Shown piece by piece: positions 37,479-48,345 of a stretch of DNA of 64,000 nucleotides (its first letter is position 1; each line of letters begins with the position of its first letter). The notes beneath the pieces were generated by a model. That model ran no database searches. It was not told the origin of the DNA and saw nothing but the letters and a program-made list of their open reading frames with translations. Source of the stretch: Ilex aquifolium (Eukaryota; Streptophyta; Magnoliopsida; Aquifoliales; Aquifoliaceae); contig OX637398.1 in assembly GCA_951799425.1 (NCBI GenBank), positions 21,772,270-21,836,269 of the forward strand, written 5' to 3'. The translations under genes were made by a program, and so were the position numbers.

Positions 37479-37964
37479 TAGGGAATATGGGACAGGAAGA
37501 CTGAAAGAGGAATAAAGGGGAGGAATGTGACTAAAACAATCCTTAAGAGCCCTAGGATCAAGACTCCAACAACCAAAGATGAAAATCCTAGCAGTAACGT
37601 AAGGGTTTAAGAAGAGGGGAAGAAAAGTTAAGGAACGACCTCGGCTCCTAAAGAAGCAAAAATGAAAAGTCCAAAAATGAAGTAACAGAGCGAACAAAGG
37701 CTCAAAGGAGAAAGAGAAGAACAGAGCAAACAACGTACCTATCCGAAAGTAAGCGATAATCAGAAACCTGAGAAGAGCCTAAAGAACGAACTAAGCTAGC
37801 CTTGCAGAGTCCTCGGAGTGAATCTAAGAAATTTCCAGCAAAACCTTAGAAACCCAGAAGTTTGGGGAAGACGAAAATCGCAGAGAAAAAAAGGGGGAAA
37901 AGCCTGAAGATAGAACGTGAAGAGAATTCGAGAAAATGAAAGACGATTTTTTCGTCTGCAATAA

Positions 37965-37975
37965 CATTTATAGCC
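37965..37975 (-). promoter_or_regulatory. TATA box of opposite-strand gene 1, element B
   Basis: On the minus strand GGCTATAAATG lies about 490 bp before the start at 37478. It is the clearest TATA box of the three matching sites (A, B and C). Confidence 0.55.
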
Positions 37976-38151
37976 AAGCGTACATGGACCCTCGAAATAA
38001 GGGACGTGCGCAAGAAATGAGAAAAGAATGATTGCACGTTCGCGATATCCGTCAGGATGAAGTCCTATCATGCGCAAATCGAGGTCAACCCCAGGTGACC
38101 TCACTCACCCCAGCCATAGCTTAATCCCTACTCAAATTGACCTATTTGACC

Positions 38152-38167
38152 AGGGATTGGGGGCAAT
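38152..38167 (+). other. Polypurine tract of element B
   Basis: AGGGATTGGGGGCAAT directly before the right LTR. Confidence 0.8.
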
Positions 38168-38747
38168 TGATGGTACCTAGAAAATACCTAAGGATGAGCT
38201 TGGTTGTCCAGCCCAGCCTCGCAGGTCAGGAGCCTAGTCTCATTGAGGCCCTTGCCCCTAATCTCAAGCTCCCTCAATCCACACCTCAGGGAAGGCGAAG
38301 TGGAAGACAGTGGGCGCCCACCAAGCACCCCCTCAGTGGCAACAAACGCTTATCCAGGCACCAAATTCGTAACAGCCCCAACATACCCCGCAGTCGTTGC
38401 ACAATTCAAATGGCCGTTACGGGAAAGGAGCAAAGATCTCGCCTTAGATCTGGCTAGGCTCAGAATTAGCTATAAATATTAGGCAAAACCCTTGACTGGA
38501 GGCAAGCAATCCTAGTTTTACCAGAATACTGTGTAATTACCCCCTTTATTAATACATTCCCCAGGAGCAAGAGACTCCATTGAAGAGTGGATTAGCCGAG
38601 CTCCCGAGCTGGTGAACCATTATAATTTCCTTGTGTGGATTGACCCCCTCCCCAAAAATCTTGTTCTAAAGAGCCTTGAAGCTCAGAATGAGGCCTTCAG
38701 TACACATATCCTTCTCATTCTGCTCACTCGTGTTACACACATCATCA
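38168..38747 (+). repeat. 3' LTR of element B
   Basis: 580 bp; the target copy AATAT follows at 38748-38752. Confidence 0.97.
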
Positions 38748-38752
38748 AATAT

Positions 38753-39238
38753 GATCCAATTCAGTATGCAAGTTCAAAGACCAACTGGGCTACACAGGTA
38801 TTTACGAACTCAATGAAACCTTCTACGGTCTCAACCTGTAACGTAAATTCTCCGTCACTCGATCGTGTGTACACTTAATTTAATATAAATGATCCCGGAG
38901 CACCAAATCAATACAAATAGTTCGAACAATTGCACAACACTCATTTCAAAAATCTTAACTGGGTCTGAAGTTCCAAGTGAGCGTGAACCACCCAATCATG
39001 AGTTTGTTTTGGAATTGAGAAACCTTACCTGGGGAAGCATGTTAATCCAAAGTTACCAAAAATAAAAAAGTTAAACTTTTTAGAGGCGACTCAAAAATAA
39101 ATTCCTTAGAGCTATTAAAACAAAGAAATAAACTTAGTTTTAGTCAAAAATTGCATCGGGTCAAAACCAGTACCGGTAAAGGGAAAACGAGCACTTTCAA
39201 TTCAATAGGCAAACGATGTCAAATTTTTACAAGCCACT
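38753..39238. other. Non-coding flank between elements B and E
   Basis: The continuation of the DNA left of B. AT-rich, no supported gene. It ends with CCACT, the left target copy of E. Confidence 0.55.
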
Positions 39239-40373
39239 TGCTACCCCCTTAGCTTTTGGTTCAGAATTAGTATGTGGCTGTCTCACCAAAAGGTGTCTAT
39301 GCATTAGCCAAATTAGGTTTTGCTTGGTGAAACAAACCCTTAGTGCAAAGTTGGCTTCCTAAGGACTTGGACTTGTGTTTTGTTGGGTTACAAAGTGGTT
39401 CGACAAAGGCTTAAGTGACATGCAACGACTATGCCCCAGGCTCAAGTCATTATGACTCCTTGGCTCAGAGTATGTCCATTGCTGTCAGTAGGATTTTGCT
39501 TACGAGACAACACATGCATGTGCATAATCAATGGGTTAATTGAAGCCCTATGCATGGCTGAGGAAGACAACTCATACATGGGCACAACCAATTGAAGGCC
39601 CATGTATGGCTGGGGAATGCAGCTCATGCGTGGACACGTTGGGCACAAGTAACCAAGGCTAGCCTGTGGGCTCAAATTATGGGGCATTGCTAGCTTGGAA
39701 GACCAAGCCATGGGCTAGGCATGGCTTGGCACGAAGATAAGGCTTATCAGGTGATGTGGGTTCACAAAGAAGGCAGGTGCACAACATGTGAGGCGGTTCC
39801 AATCAATTGGGGCATGTGCACTACAGATGGTGGCAGTTCTAGATAGTTGATGGCATGTGCATGACATGCAGAGCGGTTCTTGCAGTTGTTGGCATGTGCA
39901 CAACATGAGGGAGATGCTAGCTTGTGCATATAACATGCAAATAGTTATGGGTAGTTGCTGGTTGGGTTAGCCAACAGTTGCAACTACCCCTGCTATGATC
40001 AACACATTATAGGAGTGGCAGAGGGACTCAACCATGATCAGTAGGTTGTGGGAAGCTTTCTAGGTGAATTTGATTGGTTCTTTGCATTGCTTAGGAGGTT
40101 TGGTTTGTAACCGCCACATTATATGCTATTTATAGGCATGACAGGGTCTGTTGTGCAACCAAGAGAGTTTGTGTACATTTTGTAAGCACACCTTAGCCGA
40201 CTTTCTTTAGACTTGCTGAGAAGTGAAAGGTTTGGCCATTTGGCTTGTAATTCTTGTTTGTTTGTTGTGAGTTTGTATGCTTGTCCATATTCTGTTCATT
40301 GTCTGAGATAGAGTATTGGATCTCAGTGCCATCACGAGGTAGAAAATTCGATTGAAGTTTGACCCCCGTGACA
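39239..40373 (+). repeat. 5' LTR of element E
   Basis: 1135 bp. It contains diverged short repeats around CATGCATGGCTG and GGCATGTGCAC (about 39535-39935). The terminal TGTTACC/GTGACA style is common in plant Ty3/gypsy chromoviruses, though no chromodomain is visible here. Confidence 0.9.
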
Positions 40374-40375
40374 AT

Positions 40376-40387
40376 TGGTTTCAGAGC
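40376..40387 (+). other. Primer-binding site of element E
   Basis: TGGTTTCAGAGC differs at one base from TGGTATCAGAGC, the usual site for initiator tRNA-Met in plant LTR elements. Confidence 0.75.
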
Positions 40388-40429
40388 TACAGTTTTCGAT
40401 CACGGCTGGTGAAAACACTGCTGAATTAC

Positions 40430-42170
40430 ATGAACGTGTGACTCGTCTAGAGGATTTTCTAGGCGCCTATGCTAATGATGCTGAAATCAGTGTGTCTGTG
40501 CAGATGGAGTAGTGTTTTTCAGATCGCAGGTTTAGGAATGGCCCTTGACAGTTATGTGATAGACACCGACACTAAGATTGCGACGATGATGGATGATGTT
40601 TTATTCCTCACTGATGCTGTCAAGACTAATCTCAAGAATCTTGAAGACGAATTGAACCTAGTGAAAAAGGCCATGCATTCTCGACCTGGTGTGGACGAGA
40701 CATCTTCAAAGATCAAAGTCCCTGAACCTAAGGCCTCGGAGGGACTCAGAGTGCCAAGAAATTGGAGAAATTTCTATGGGACATGGAGCAGTACTTTAAA
40801 GTTGTCCATGTGCCTGCAAGAAAGAAAGTGACCATAACCAGCATGTACCTCTTTGGTAATGCCAAGCTTTGGTGGCAAACCCGAAGTGAGGATGATGCTA
40901 TTGTGGGACGAGCCAAAATTGAGACGTAGGGTACGTTAAAGAAGGAGTTGAAGGATCAATTCCTTCCTAACAAGACGATATGGATTGCTAGAGAGTCGTT
41001 CAAGAAACTCAAGCACATGGGAACCATTCATGACTATGTAACAGAGTTCAATTCTTTGATGTTGGATATCAAGAACATGTCCGAGGAGGATAAGCTCTTC
41101 AATTTCATGTCCGGTTTGCAAGGTTGGGCACAGGCTAACTTGCGTAGATAGGGGGTGCGCGATTTGTACACTGCCATCATTGCTGCGGACGACCTAATTA
41201 ACTTCAAAATGGGCAACAGTCAAGGCCTTTTCGAAAAGAAAGACCTTGTACTTTCAAAGACGCAGATGAGGCGAATTGGAAGAAAAAGATAAATGGAGGT
41301 GGTTCTAAAAAGCCAGACAACAATCAAAAGAAGAAAAGCTTCGATTCTGGTTGCTTTATTTGCAGTGGCCCTCACTGTGCCAGATATTGCCCCAAGTAGG
41401 AGAAGTTAAGTGCCCTTGACATTGAAAGTGGAGATGACAATGATGATGCATACCCCACTCGGGTTAATCCTCTACAATTACTGAATGCAATCATGGTGGG
41501 AAAGGTTCAGCAACCTCATAAGGGCCTTATGTTTGTGCAGGCCTGGGTGAACCAGAAAGAAGTTCTGGCCATGGTGAACACAGGTGCCACCCATAACTTC
41601 ACTGTGCAGAAGGAAGTGGGAACGTTTGGCCTATAGTTGACAGAGAACTCTAGCAAGCTTAAGGCTATCAATTCGGGAGCAATTCCAGTGCGTGGCAACG
41701 TAGAGACAGACCTGAAAGTGGGTCTATGGGAAGGCCGGGTGTGAATGATGGCTATACCCTTGGACGACTTTGATGTCATCCTCAGGAACGATTTCTTCGT
41801 AAAGGCCAAGGTGGCGCTGATGCCACATATAAATGGGATTCTGATCTCAGATGAGTAAGCAGTATGCTTTGTGTCTGTAGTGGTGGCAGACCAAAGCAAA
41901 AGAGATGGCAAGCAGAAAGTGGAGATGTTGTCCGCTATGTGGGTGAATTCTTGGTTGTGGGAAAGGGGTATGACATATCTCGCTGCCTTGGTAGGGAACA
42001 AACCTAATGAGAAGGTTGAACTTCCCGGTTTGGTGGAAGAAGTTTTGGAGGAATGTGTCGAGATTATGCCTCCAAAACACCCTAAGACCATTCTGCCCGA
42101 ATGTGGAGTTGACCACAAAAATGAGCTAGAGCATGGTGCAAAGTTTCTAGCCCGTATCCCTTATTAGATG
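40430..42170 (+). pseudogene. gag-protease region of element E
   Basis: The gag domain lies at about 40.75-41.15 kb (DQFLPNKTIWIARESFKKLK, FMSGLQGWAQANLRR). A CCHC zinc knuckle, CFICSGPHCARYCP, is at about 41.36 kb. A retropepsin with active-site context VNTGATHNF (41.58 kb) continues to FDVILRNDFFVKAKVALMPH near 41.8 kb. The last part, HPKTILPECGVDH (about 42.08 kb), resembles the linker just before RT in chromovirus-like elements. Several breaks. Confidence 0.8.
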
Positions 42171-42240
42171 AGAAGATTGTTGATCCTGATCAGATCAAGG
42201 AGAATCGGGACAACCTCTCGACAAGGATGTCGAGCTCTTC

Positions 42241-42254
42241 TAGTGGGGGTGGTT
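42241..42254 (+). other. Polypurine tract of element E
   Basis: TAGTGGGGGTGGTT directly before the right LTR. Confidence 0.7.
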
Positions 42255-44328
42255 TGTTACCCCCTTAGCTTTTGACTTGGCATTAGCATGTGGCTGCCTC
42301 TCCCAAAGGCACTTATGCCTTAGTCAAATTGGGTTTTTCTTGGTGAAGTAAACCCTTAGTGCAGAGTTAGCTTCCTAAGGACTTGAACTTGTGTTTTGTT
42401 GGGTTACAAAGTGTTTTCAACGACCCATAAAAATCACACAAAAAGCTTAAACCTAGGATGTGATGGTTCTCTTCACTCAAACCACGACAAGGACTGAAAT
42501 TTGGATTATACACTCTTTAAGCTAAAAGGAAACTTACCCTCAGATGGTTTTGCAAAAGGTGGTGCAGAGTTTCAAGTTCATCCTCTTCAATCTCTTCTAC
42601 CCACCTTCAACAAAAGCATGAAAAGATAAACAATGCAGTATGAAAAATACCTCCAACCATTCTTCTAAATAACAAGAATTTTCGAACAAATCGCCATCTG
42701 CCCATGAAATCCCTATAAGACAACAAAATAGTTTACTAAATGCACATCAATTAGCTGACTTTGGATTTTTTTAAAACTAGTTCAATAATTATCCGTATAG
42801 CAAATCAAAGCATTTGAATAAAAACAATGCTCAATAGCTCATGATTAATTAGCCATAAAAACAATAGTATGAAAATAATGTTTCATAACAAAAAAAAAAA
42901 CACCATACCACATTATATATCCGGAGATAACCATTTATTAACCAATATCAGGGTCAAATCAATTAATTCAAAGAAAGTGAGAAAGCTAATCTATAAGCGC
43001 TCGATCATTTATTCAACAATTAATAGTATGTTATCACCGACAATCAAAGAAATTCAATGGATTCAACAGTGAAAAAAATCCGTTAGGGCTATGAGGTCAC
43101 CTAGTAAAAAAAGTAAGAGCACCGACTCAAGAACAAATCAAGATGTAAGAACACCAAATAAGAGCTTACCATTTTACATAGAACAAATTGATACCTTTAG
43201 GGATTGAGGATCAATGTTCTAGTCGAACCCAGGCTATTGCGTATCATGTTGCACCGTTGCTAGCTCGAGAGGAGGAGGAGGAAGAATTTAGATGACTGTA
43301 CCAACAACTCCAGTCAATGGAATTCAAGAAAATAAACATCATAGCATGTAGCTACAACAATAGTTTAAACTCAAATGTAAGCAGATGGTCAGTGGGACAT
43401 GTCGTTGGCGGAATTCCCATGCATAGCTGAGGGAGGCAGCGCATGCGTGAGCACGTTGGGCATAGCTAATGGGTTAATTGAAGCCCCATACATGGCTAAG
43501 AAAGGAAACACATGCATGGGCACAACCCACTGATTGAAGCCCCATGCATGGCTGGGGAAGGCAGCTCATGCATGGGCACAAGCAAGCAAGGCTAGTCGGT
43601 GGGCTCGAATTGTGGGGCATTGTTAGCTTGGAAGATCAAGCCATGGGCTGGGCATGGCTTGGCACGAAGGCAAGGCTAATTAGGTGTTGTGGGCTTGCAA
43701 GGAAGGTAGGTGCACAATATATGAAGCGGTTTCGAGCAGTTGGGGCATGTGCACTGTAGATGGTGGCGGTTCCAGATGGTTACTAACATATGCATGGCAT
43801 GCAGGGCAGTTCTATGTTGTTGCTGACATGTGCACACCATGAAAGAGATGCTGACATGTGTATACAGTAGTTATGGGTAGTTGTTGACAGAGTCAGTCAA
43901 CAGTTGTAACTGCCCCTGTTATGATCAACACATTATGGGAGTTGTAGATGGACTCAGCCATGATCAACAGGTTGTGTGAAGTTTTGTGGGCGAATCTGAT
44001 TGTTGCTTTGTATTACCTAGGCGGTTGGTCTTGTAACTGCCACATTGTATGCTATTTATAGGCATGCCAGAGTCTGCAGTACAACCAAGAGAGTTTGAGC
44101 ACGTTTCATAAGTAAACCCTAACCGGTTTCCTTTAAGCTTGCTGAGAACTAAAAGGTTTGGCCATTTGGCCTGTAATTCTTGTGTGCCTGCTGTGAGTTT
44201 GTATGCTTGTCCATATTTTGTTCATTGTGTGCTTCTGTGAGCGATTGTGTGCATTGTCTGAGACTAAGTGTTGGATATCAGTGCCATCATGAGGCAAAAA
44301 ATTCGAGTGAAATTTGACCCCCGTGACA
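42255..44328 (+). repeat. 3' LTR of element E, enlarged by an inserted segment
   Basis: Both ends align to the left LTR. Between about 42414 and 43386 lies DNA absent from the left LTR. Near 43405-43590 three diverged copies of a unit of about 60 bp with CATGCATGGCTG are seen, against two in the left LTR. Confidence 0.88.
42414..43386. other. Unidentified insert in the right LTR of element E
   Basis: About 0.97 kb of AT-rich DNA with no coding block and no clear terminal repeats or target duplication. It begins near TTTTCAACGACCCAT and ends near GCAGATGGTC. Alignment with the left LTR suggests that about 90 bp of LTR is replaced rather than simply split. Origin unknown. Confidence 0.5.
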
Positions 44329-44333
44329 CCACC

Positions 44334-45706
44334 TATTGTTGGAAAGCTCTTGAATAAAGGTTCTAAAGCCACCAACCACAACCCTGGCAGAGCTCTCACA
44401 CGCCGTCGGGAGTTGTTGCCCTTCCACCCCCTCATCATTTCTTTCCCAACTTGACCTCCTCTTCTTGTTTCAAGCGTAACTTGCTCATTTCTTATCTAAA
44501 TCAAGTGATTCAAAAGCCAAAATACTCCTAACTTAATCCTCTCAAAGTTGAGCTTCAAGTTAAGAACTTCCACACACAGAATTGTAAATTGATTTTTGAC
44601 CAACCAAATGACCATATCAATTCAAACCAAGCCCAAAAATAGATTCCTTGATCCCAAAAATATTAGACATTGTCTCCCATTGAGCTGAAATCCAAATAAA
44701 TATTACCATTACAACAAATTTGTACATACAAAAGGATTCAATTTGGGTCCAAATGATTAACATAACGATACATTCCTATAAAATAGGATAACCCATGAAT
44801 CAATATCATGCCTATTTCAACAAAATATAATCAATGATTTCGTCCAAAATATTAATCAAGGTATGATAGAGAACTAATTCAACGTATATCCAAAAAATCT
44901 AGCATTAAGCAAGAATCCAATTGCAATCCAAACATTGAAATCAAAAAATGACCTCAAAATCGAAATTGAATTGGGGGGGGGGGGGGAGGGGAGATGTTGG
45001 GTGTGTGCCCAGTGTGATCCAATGTCATTCACTCATATAAATTCAAATAAAAACTTCCAAAGTTTATGAGGCATTTTAACAAATAGTTAATGTATAAGAA
45101 TGGTGTCGGGCTTTGTGGTGGTTGGGGTTGGCTATGGTTTGATGAAAGGGGTGGGGGTGGCAGATAGTTGGGTTAGGGGGTGGCTATGGTTGGTGGTTTT
45201 AGTTGGTAGCTGTGGAAGTGGTCTGATGAAGGGAATGGGGTTGTCGATACACACAGACGGTTTAGAAGGGTTATGGGTGTCGATGTAGTGTCGAGGGAGT
45301 GTTGGTGTCGATGTGTTGTGTGTGTGTAGAGATGAAGACAGAGAGGGAGAAACACAACCCTATTAACTACAAATTAACAACATCAATTTACTCTAATTAA
45401 CAACCCTAATTTTGAAATTATCTGTGTGTGTCTAGGCGATGGTTTTGTGTGTGAGTATGTGGTTGATGGGTGTGTTAATGTGTGTATGCATTGTGTGTGT
45501 GTGTGAAAACAGAGAAGAGAGAGAGAGAAGAGGATGAGAGGAGACTAACCTTAGAGAGGTTCTCTGGACGGGGAGAGCTTGGGGGGATTCGTTGAGTGTG
45601 TGACTGTGTGTGAGAAAGAGAGAGAGAAGCAAAGGGGTTGGGGTGGGAGCAGGTTTTATCCTTGTGTGTGTGAGGGAAAAAGAGAGAGAAGCAGAGAAGA
45701 GGGATA
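44334..45706. other. Non-coding region with simple repeats
   Basis: No supported gene. 44340-44970 is AT-rich. A run of about 15 G with one A lies near 44975-44992. 45100-45300 is G/T-rich and 45420-45690 is rich in GTGTGT and GAGAGA. Long frames over this part (45432-45738, minus) are read from the simple repeats. Confidence 0.6.
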
Positions 45707-45711
45707 CCTGG

Positions 45712-47017
45712 TGTTGGAACAGAAATCCCAAGAATCATTGATAATGCGTATGTATTGAATACAATTTTTTTTTATTAAAACCCTAAAAGGCGGAATTAGG
45801 GTTTATCTTCGAGTTCGCTCCGGTTTGATCCAGTCTCAGCACGAATGCAAAAAACAAAAGACAGACGCAGAAGGTAGCTCGTTGAACCTCACGATCTTCT
45901 GTCGTATATCCCCAAGCGCCAAAAATCCGGATGCAGTGTGGGTTGCAAGAACCTCCGAACTTCTGCTCTGTCTCTAAGCCTCTCTCAAAATGTGAGAAAT
46001 GAATTGATGCTAATTTAGAGAGCCTAGACGTCTATATATAGGCTACGACAAAAATCTTAAGGAGAAATAAGGATCGAACTTTCAATGGGCCTAGGATTCC
46101 TATGTTCAACCTAGAACAAATATCCTACAACTCATTAATAATAAGTTAGTCCACTAAAAACTTATTATTGATCTCTTGAGTCTTATCTCAAAATTATATT
46201 AGAGCTCCTTATTATTATATGTTTAATAATCTCATCACGTTTAAGATTACAGATGTCCATCAATTAAATAAATTACTGACAATTATATTTAATTGACTTC
46301 TTTTATTCCTTGAAACTTTACCACTCAACTTATTTGTCATGTCGGATAATTAAATCCACCTGTAGGGTTTGACATGGACAAAACTTATGAGCTTTCTCAA
46401 GAGGACATTATCAACCAATTTTAATACTAGGATGTAGTTTCCTTTAATAATGAAGTTTCATCATACAAATAATATCGTCTCCCAATTCACCGAGCTTATT
46501 AAATCTCACTCTTTGATGAATTAAAGTGACAAACATTATATACACGTGACAATTAAATATTTCGGGATTAAGAGTTTAAGCAACCATAATAATCATGAGG
46601 TATTTATTATCTTATTGAATCAATAAAAGATAATAACTTCAATATGAGTCTGTTCAATATACAAAGTGTACTAGTGAAATATCCGAGACATTAAACAGCC
46701 TCCTATAGTCAAGACAGACTATGCCAGAATATTAAACTATAATCATACTGATGATGTGTTCAATTCTATCTACGATTGTGAACCTATACTCATATTATAC
46801 AAGGATCCGATAATCTAGTCTTCTGCGCATAAGCCGAACTCTACATATCAGATTATCTACAATGTAAAATATAAGACACACAAGCATACCATATATTAAA
46901 TATAATGCAAACATTTTGTCCACATATATTCTCAATAAAAGGGAAAGAACAAACTTCTATTAATTAATAAAATGAGTTTCACTACAAAAAATAAGTTTTT
47001 AGTATATAACTCTATCA
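45712..47017 (-). repeat. Solo LTR, 1306 bp
   Basis: Begins TGTTGGAACAGAAATCCC and ends ATAACTCTATCA on the plus strand, flanked by the exact duplication CCTGG (45707-45711 and 47018-47022). On the minus strand a TATA box (CCTATATATAGACG, near 46030-46045) precedes a stretch of about 320 bp to the end, as in U3-R-U5 order, so it likely reads on the minus strand. There is no internal region. The lineage is not assigned; length and style would fit Ty1/copia. Confidence 0.85.
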
Positions 47018-47022
47018 CCTGG

Positions 47023-47229
47023 GAGGGGTGTGGTTGTGGCTATGTCGCTGGCGATGGTGGTGTTGCTAGAGATGGCGTAACAGATAGAGAGAGAGAGAGG
47101 GGGGGGGGGGGGGGGAGTAAAAAACAAAGGACTTGAAATGAATTTTTGAGAGGTAACTTTTTCACCGTTGGATAAATGAATTTAAGACCGTACGACGGAT
47201 TTGTTGAAGCCGCCCTATTTTATATTATA
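47023..47229. other. Short spacer with GA and G runs
   Basis: Continuation of the DNA left of the solo LTR. It holds a (GA)n tract and about 18 G near 47100-47117. No gene is supported. Confidence 0.5.
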
Positions 47230-47425
47230 GATATCAGGGTTAGGAGGATTTAGTGGTAGGGCAATGATAAAAAGACATAACAAATTCGGTGCATAGCACA
47301 GACTGCCCACTAGTTTTAGTCTAATGCTAAGAATTGGATATTATCTATTGACTGGCAAACATGATTCAGTTCTAAAGGGTTTTTTAGATACATTTTTGTT
47401 TTTTTTCATTTTGTGGACACAAGAG

Positions 47426-47608
47426 ACAATAGAAAATTTTGCACAAGTTGTGCCAATGGTTTTGAGCTCATTTCCAGATCCCCACCCTCGCGTGCGGTGT
47501 ACAACTATTAATGCAAGTCGGCAGTTGGCTATGGATTTGGGCATCCACTTGCATATGCCGCCATTATTAGCTGCAGAGATGGATGACTTCCCAACCCCAG
47601 TAGCGAAG
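47426..47608 (+). CDS. Importin-5-like HEAT exon, copy 1 (partial gene)
   Basis: The frame reads TIENFAQVVPMVLSSFPDPH and continues PRVRCTTINASRQL, then DLGIHLHMPPLL and MDDFPTPVAK. This matches the HEAT repeat of plant importin-5 (karyopherin beta-3) that normally reads near SFQDPHPRVRWAAINAIGQL and AMDDFQNPRVQ (recalled from the family, not searched). Importin-5 carries cargo such as ribosomal proteins into the nucleus with Ran. The exon ends AAG|GTTAGT, a good donor in phase 0. The acceptor is weaker: AAG at 47423 or GAG at 47425, the latter giving phase 0. Neighbouring exons of a full gene are not in the window. It could be an exon of a duplicated gene or a relic. Confidence 0.6.
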
Positions 47609-48008
47609 GTTAGTGGGCTTATTTACGTATTTTTACTTTGCATTTGAACTTCTTTAAGACATGACACTCATCCTACTAACTTTTTCAACGAATTAATGGA
47701 TTCTAAACATTTATAAGCGCGCCCACATTTTAGTTGTTTTCTCTTAATAGAAAAAAGAAGCATTTTTATTTATTTAAATGAATACTATTTTAACACGTTA
47801 ATAAGTAATTGTCTAGTGATATTAGAGTTAGAGAGTATTTAGTGGTAGGACGATGGTATGAAGAGAGAACAAATCCGTGCATGGCACGGAATGCCAACTA
47901 ATTTTAATCTAATACTGAGAATTGAATATGATCAATTGATTGTGAAACATCATTATGTTCTGGAAATTTTTCGAATACATTTTTTGTTTTTTCATTTTGT
48001 GGACACAG

Positions 48009-48158
48009 GAGATGACAGAAAAGTTAAAACAACTAGTGTCAATGGTTTTGAAATCATACGAAGATCTCGACCCTCGGGTGCGGTGTGCAGCTATTAATGC
48101 AATTGGACAGTTGGCAAACAAACACGGGATGTATGACTTCCGATATTCACGAACAGAG
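48009..48158 (+). CDS. Importin-5-like HEAT exon, copy 2 (partial gene)
   Basis: The acceptor ACACAG ends at 48008 and the donor GAG|GTTAGT starts at 48159, so the exon is 150 bp and phase 0 at both ends. It reads EMTEKLKQLVSMVLKSYEDL and continues DPRVRCAAINAIGQLANKHG. It keeps the key HEAT motif DPRVRxAAINAIGQL but is 17 residues shorter than copy 3 at its C-terminal side, where MDDF-like residues are missing. It lies 583 bp after copy 1. The open frame and kept splice sites argue for past or present use. Transcript support is not visible from sequence. Confidence 0.6.
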
Positions 48159-48345
48159 GTTAGTGGGATTGTCTACATTTGAAGTTCTTTGGGACATTAC
48201 ACTCAATCCTGCTTGCCTTTTTAATGAATGAAGGGACTCTAAACATTATCAGCACATCCACATTTTAATTGTTTTCTCTTAATAAAAAAAAGAAGTATTT
48301 TCCTTTTATTTACATGAACATTAAACATTAATTGGTAATCGTCCA

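Larger units (their letters stand above)
26909..38747 (+). mobile_element. Element B: Ty3/gypsy Tat element with matching ends
   Basis: LTRs at 26909-27489 (581 bp) and 38168-38747 (580 bp) are flanked by the exact target duplication AATAT (26904-26908 and 38748-38752). The order on the plus strand is LTR, primer site, gag, protease, RT, RNase H, archaeal RNase H, integrase, 27-bp repeats, opposite-strand gene 2, opposite-strand gene 1, purine tract, LTR. At 11.84 kb it is structurally complete and contains no insertion by another element. The coding parts carry roughly fifteen to twenty breaks. The LTRs differ at about 48 of 580 sites (about 8 percent, hand count), mostly transitions. It is the best single reference here for the layout of the family. 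Confidence 0.96.
39239..44328 (+). mobile_element. Element E: old short Ty3/gypsy-like LTR element with gag and protease only
   Basis: The LTRs are at 39239-40373 (TGCTACCCCC to CCGTGACA) and 42255-44328 (TGTTACCCCC to CCGTGACA). They are flanked by CCACT and CCACC, a target duplication with one change. The primer site after the left LTR (TGGTTTCAGAGC, 40376-40387) resembles the initiator tRNA-Met site. The inner 1.9 kb holds a gag domain, a zinc knuckle and a retropepsin. RT, RNase H and integrase are not present, so it depended on others if it ever moved in this form. The left LTR is 1135 bp and the right one 2074 bp, the latter holding about 0.97 kb of unrelated DNA. LTR divergence is about 15 percent over the first 155 bp (hand count), the oldest of the five. 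Several breaks. Confidence 0.87.
47230..48345 (+). repeat. Two tandem units of an importin-exon array
   Basis: Unit 1 starts at 47230 and unit 2 at 47818, 588 bp apart. They align along intron and exon, for example TTTTAGTCTAATGCTAAGAA at 47314 with its diverged match at 47902, and the exon start and donor of both. A third start is seen at about 48347 (ATTAGGGGTAGGAAGGATTT), after which the match is lost near 48405. A further unit with exon lies at 60440-61330, beyond element D. The units arose by tandem duplication before D inserted. Confidence 0.85.

Noticed and set aside
39442-39936. Minus-strand frames with Met/Cys/His-rich peptides
   Set aside because: They fall inside the left LTR of E and follow its short internal repeats.
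45432-45738. Ser/His/Thr-rich minus-strand frames
   Set aside because: They are read from GTGTGT and GAGAGA simple repeats.
47324-47647. A stand-alone 107-codon gene at the first importin copy
   Set aside because: The frame starts in intron sequence and runs past a good donor at 47609; the exon reading fits the other copies better.
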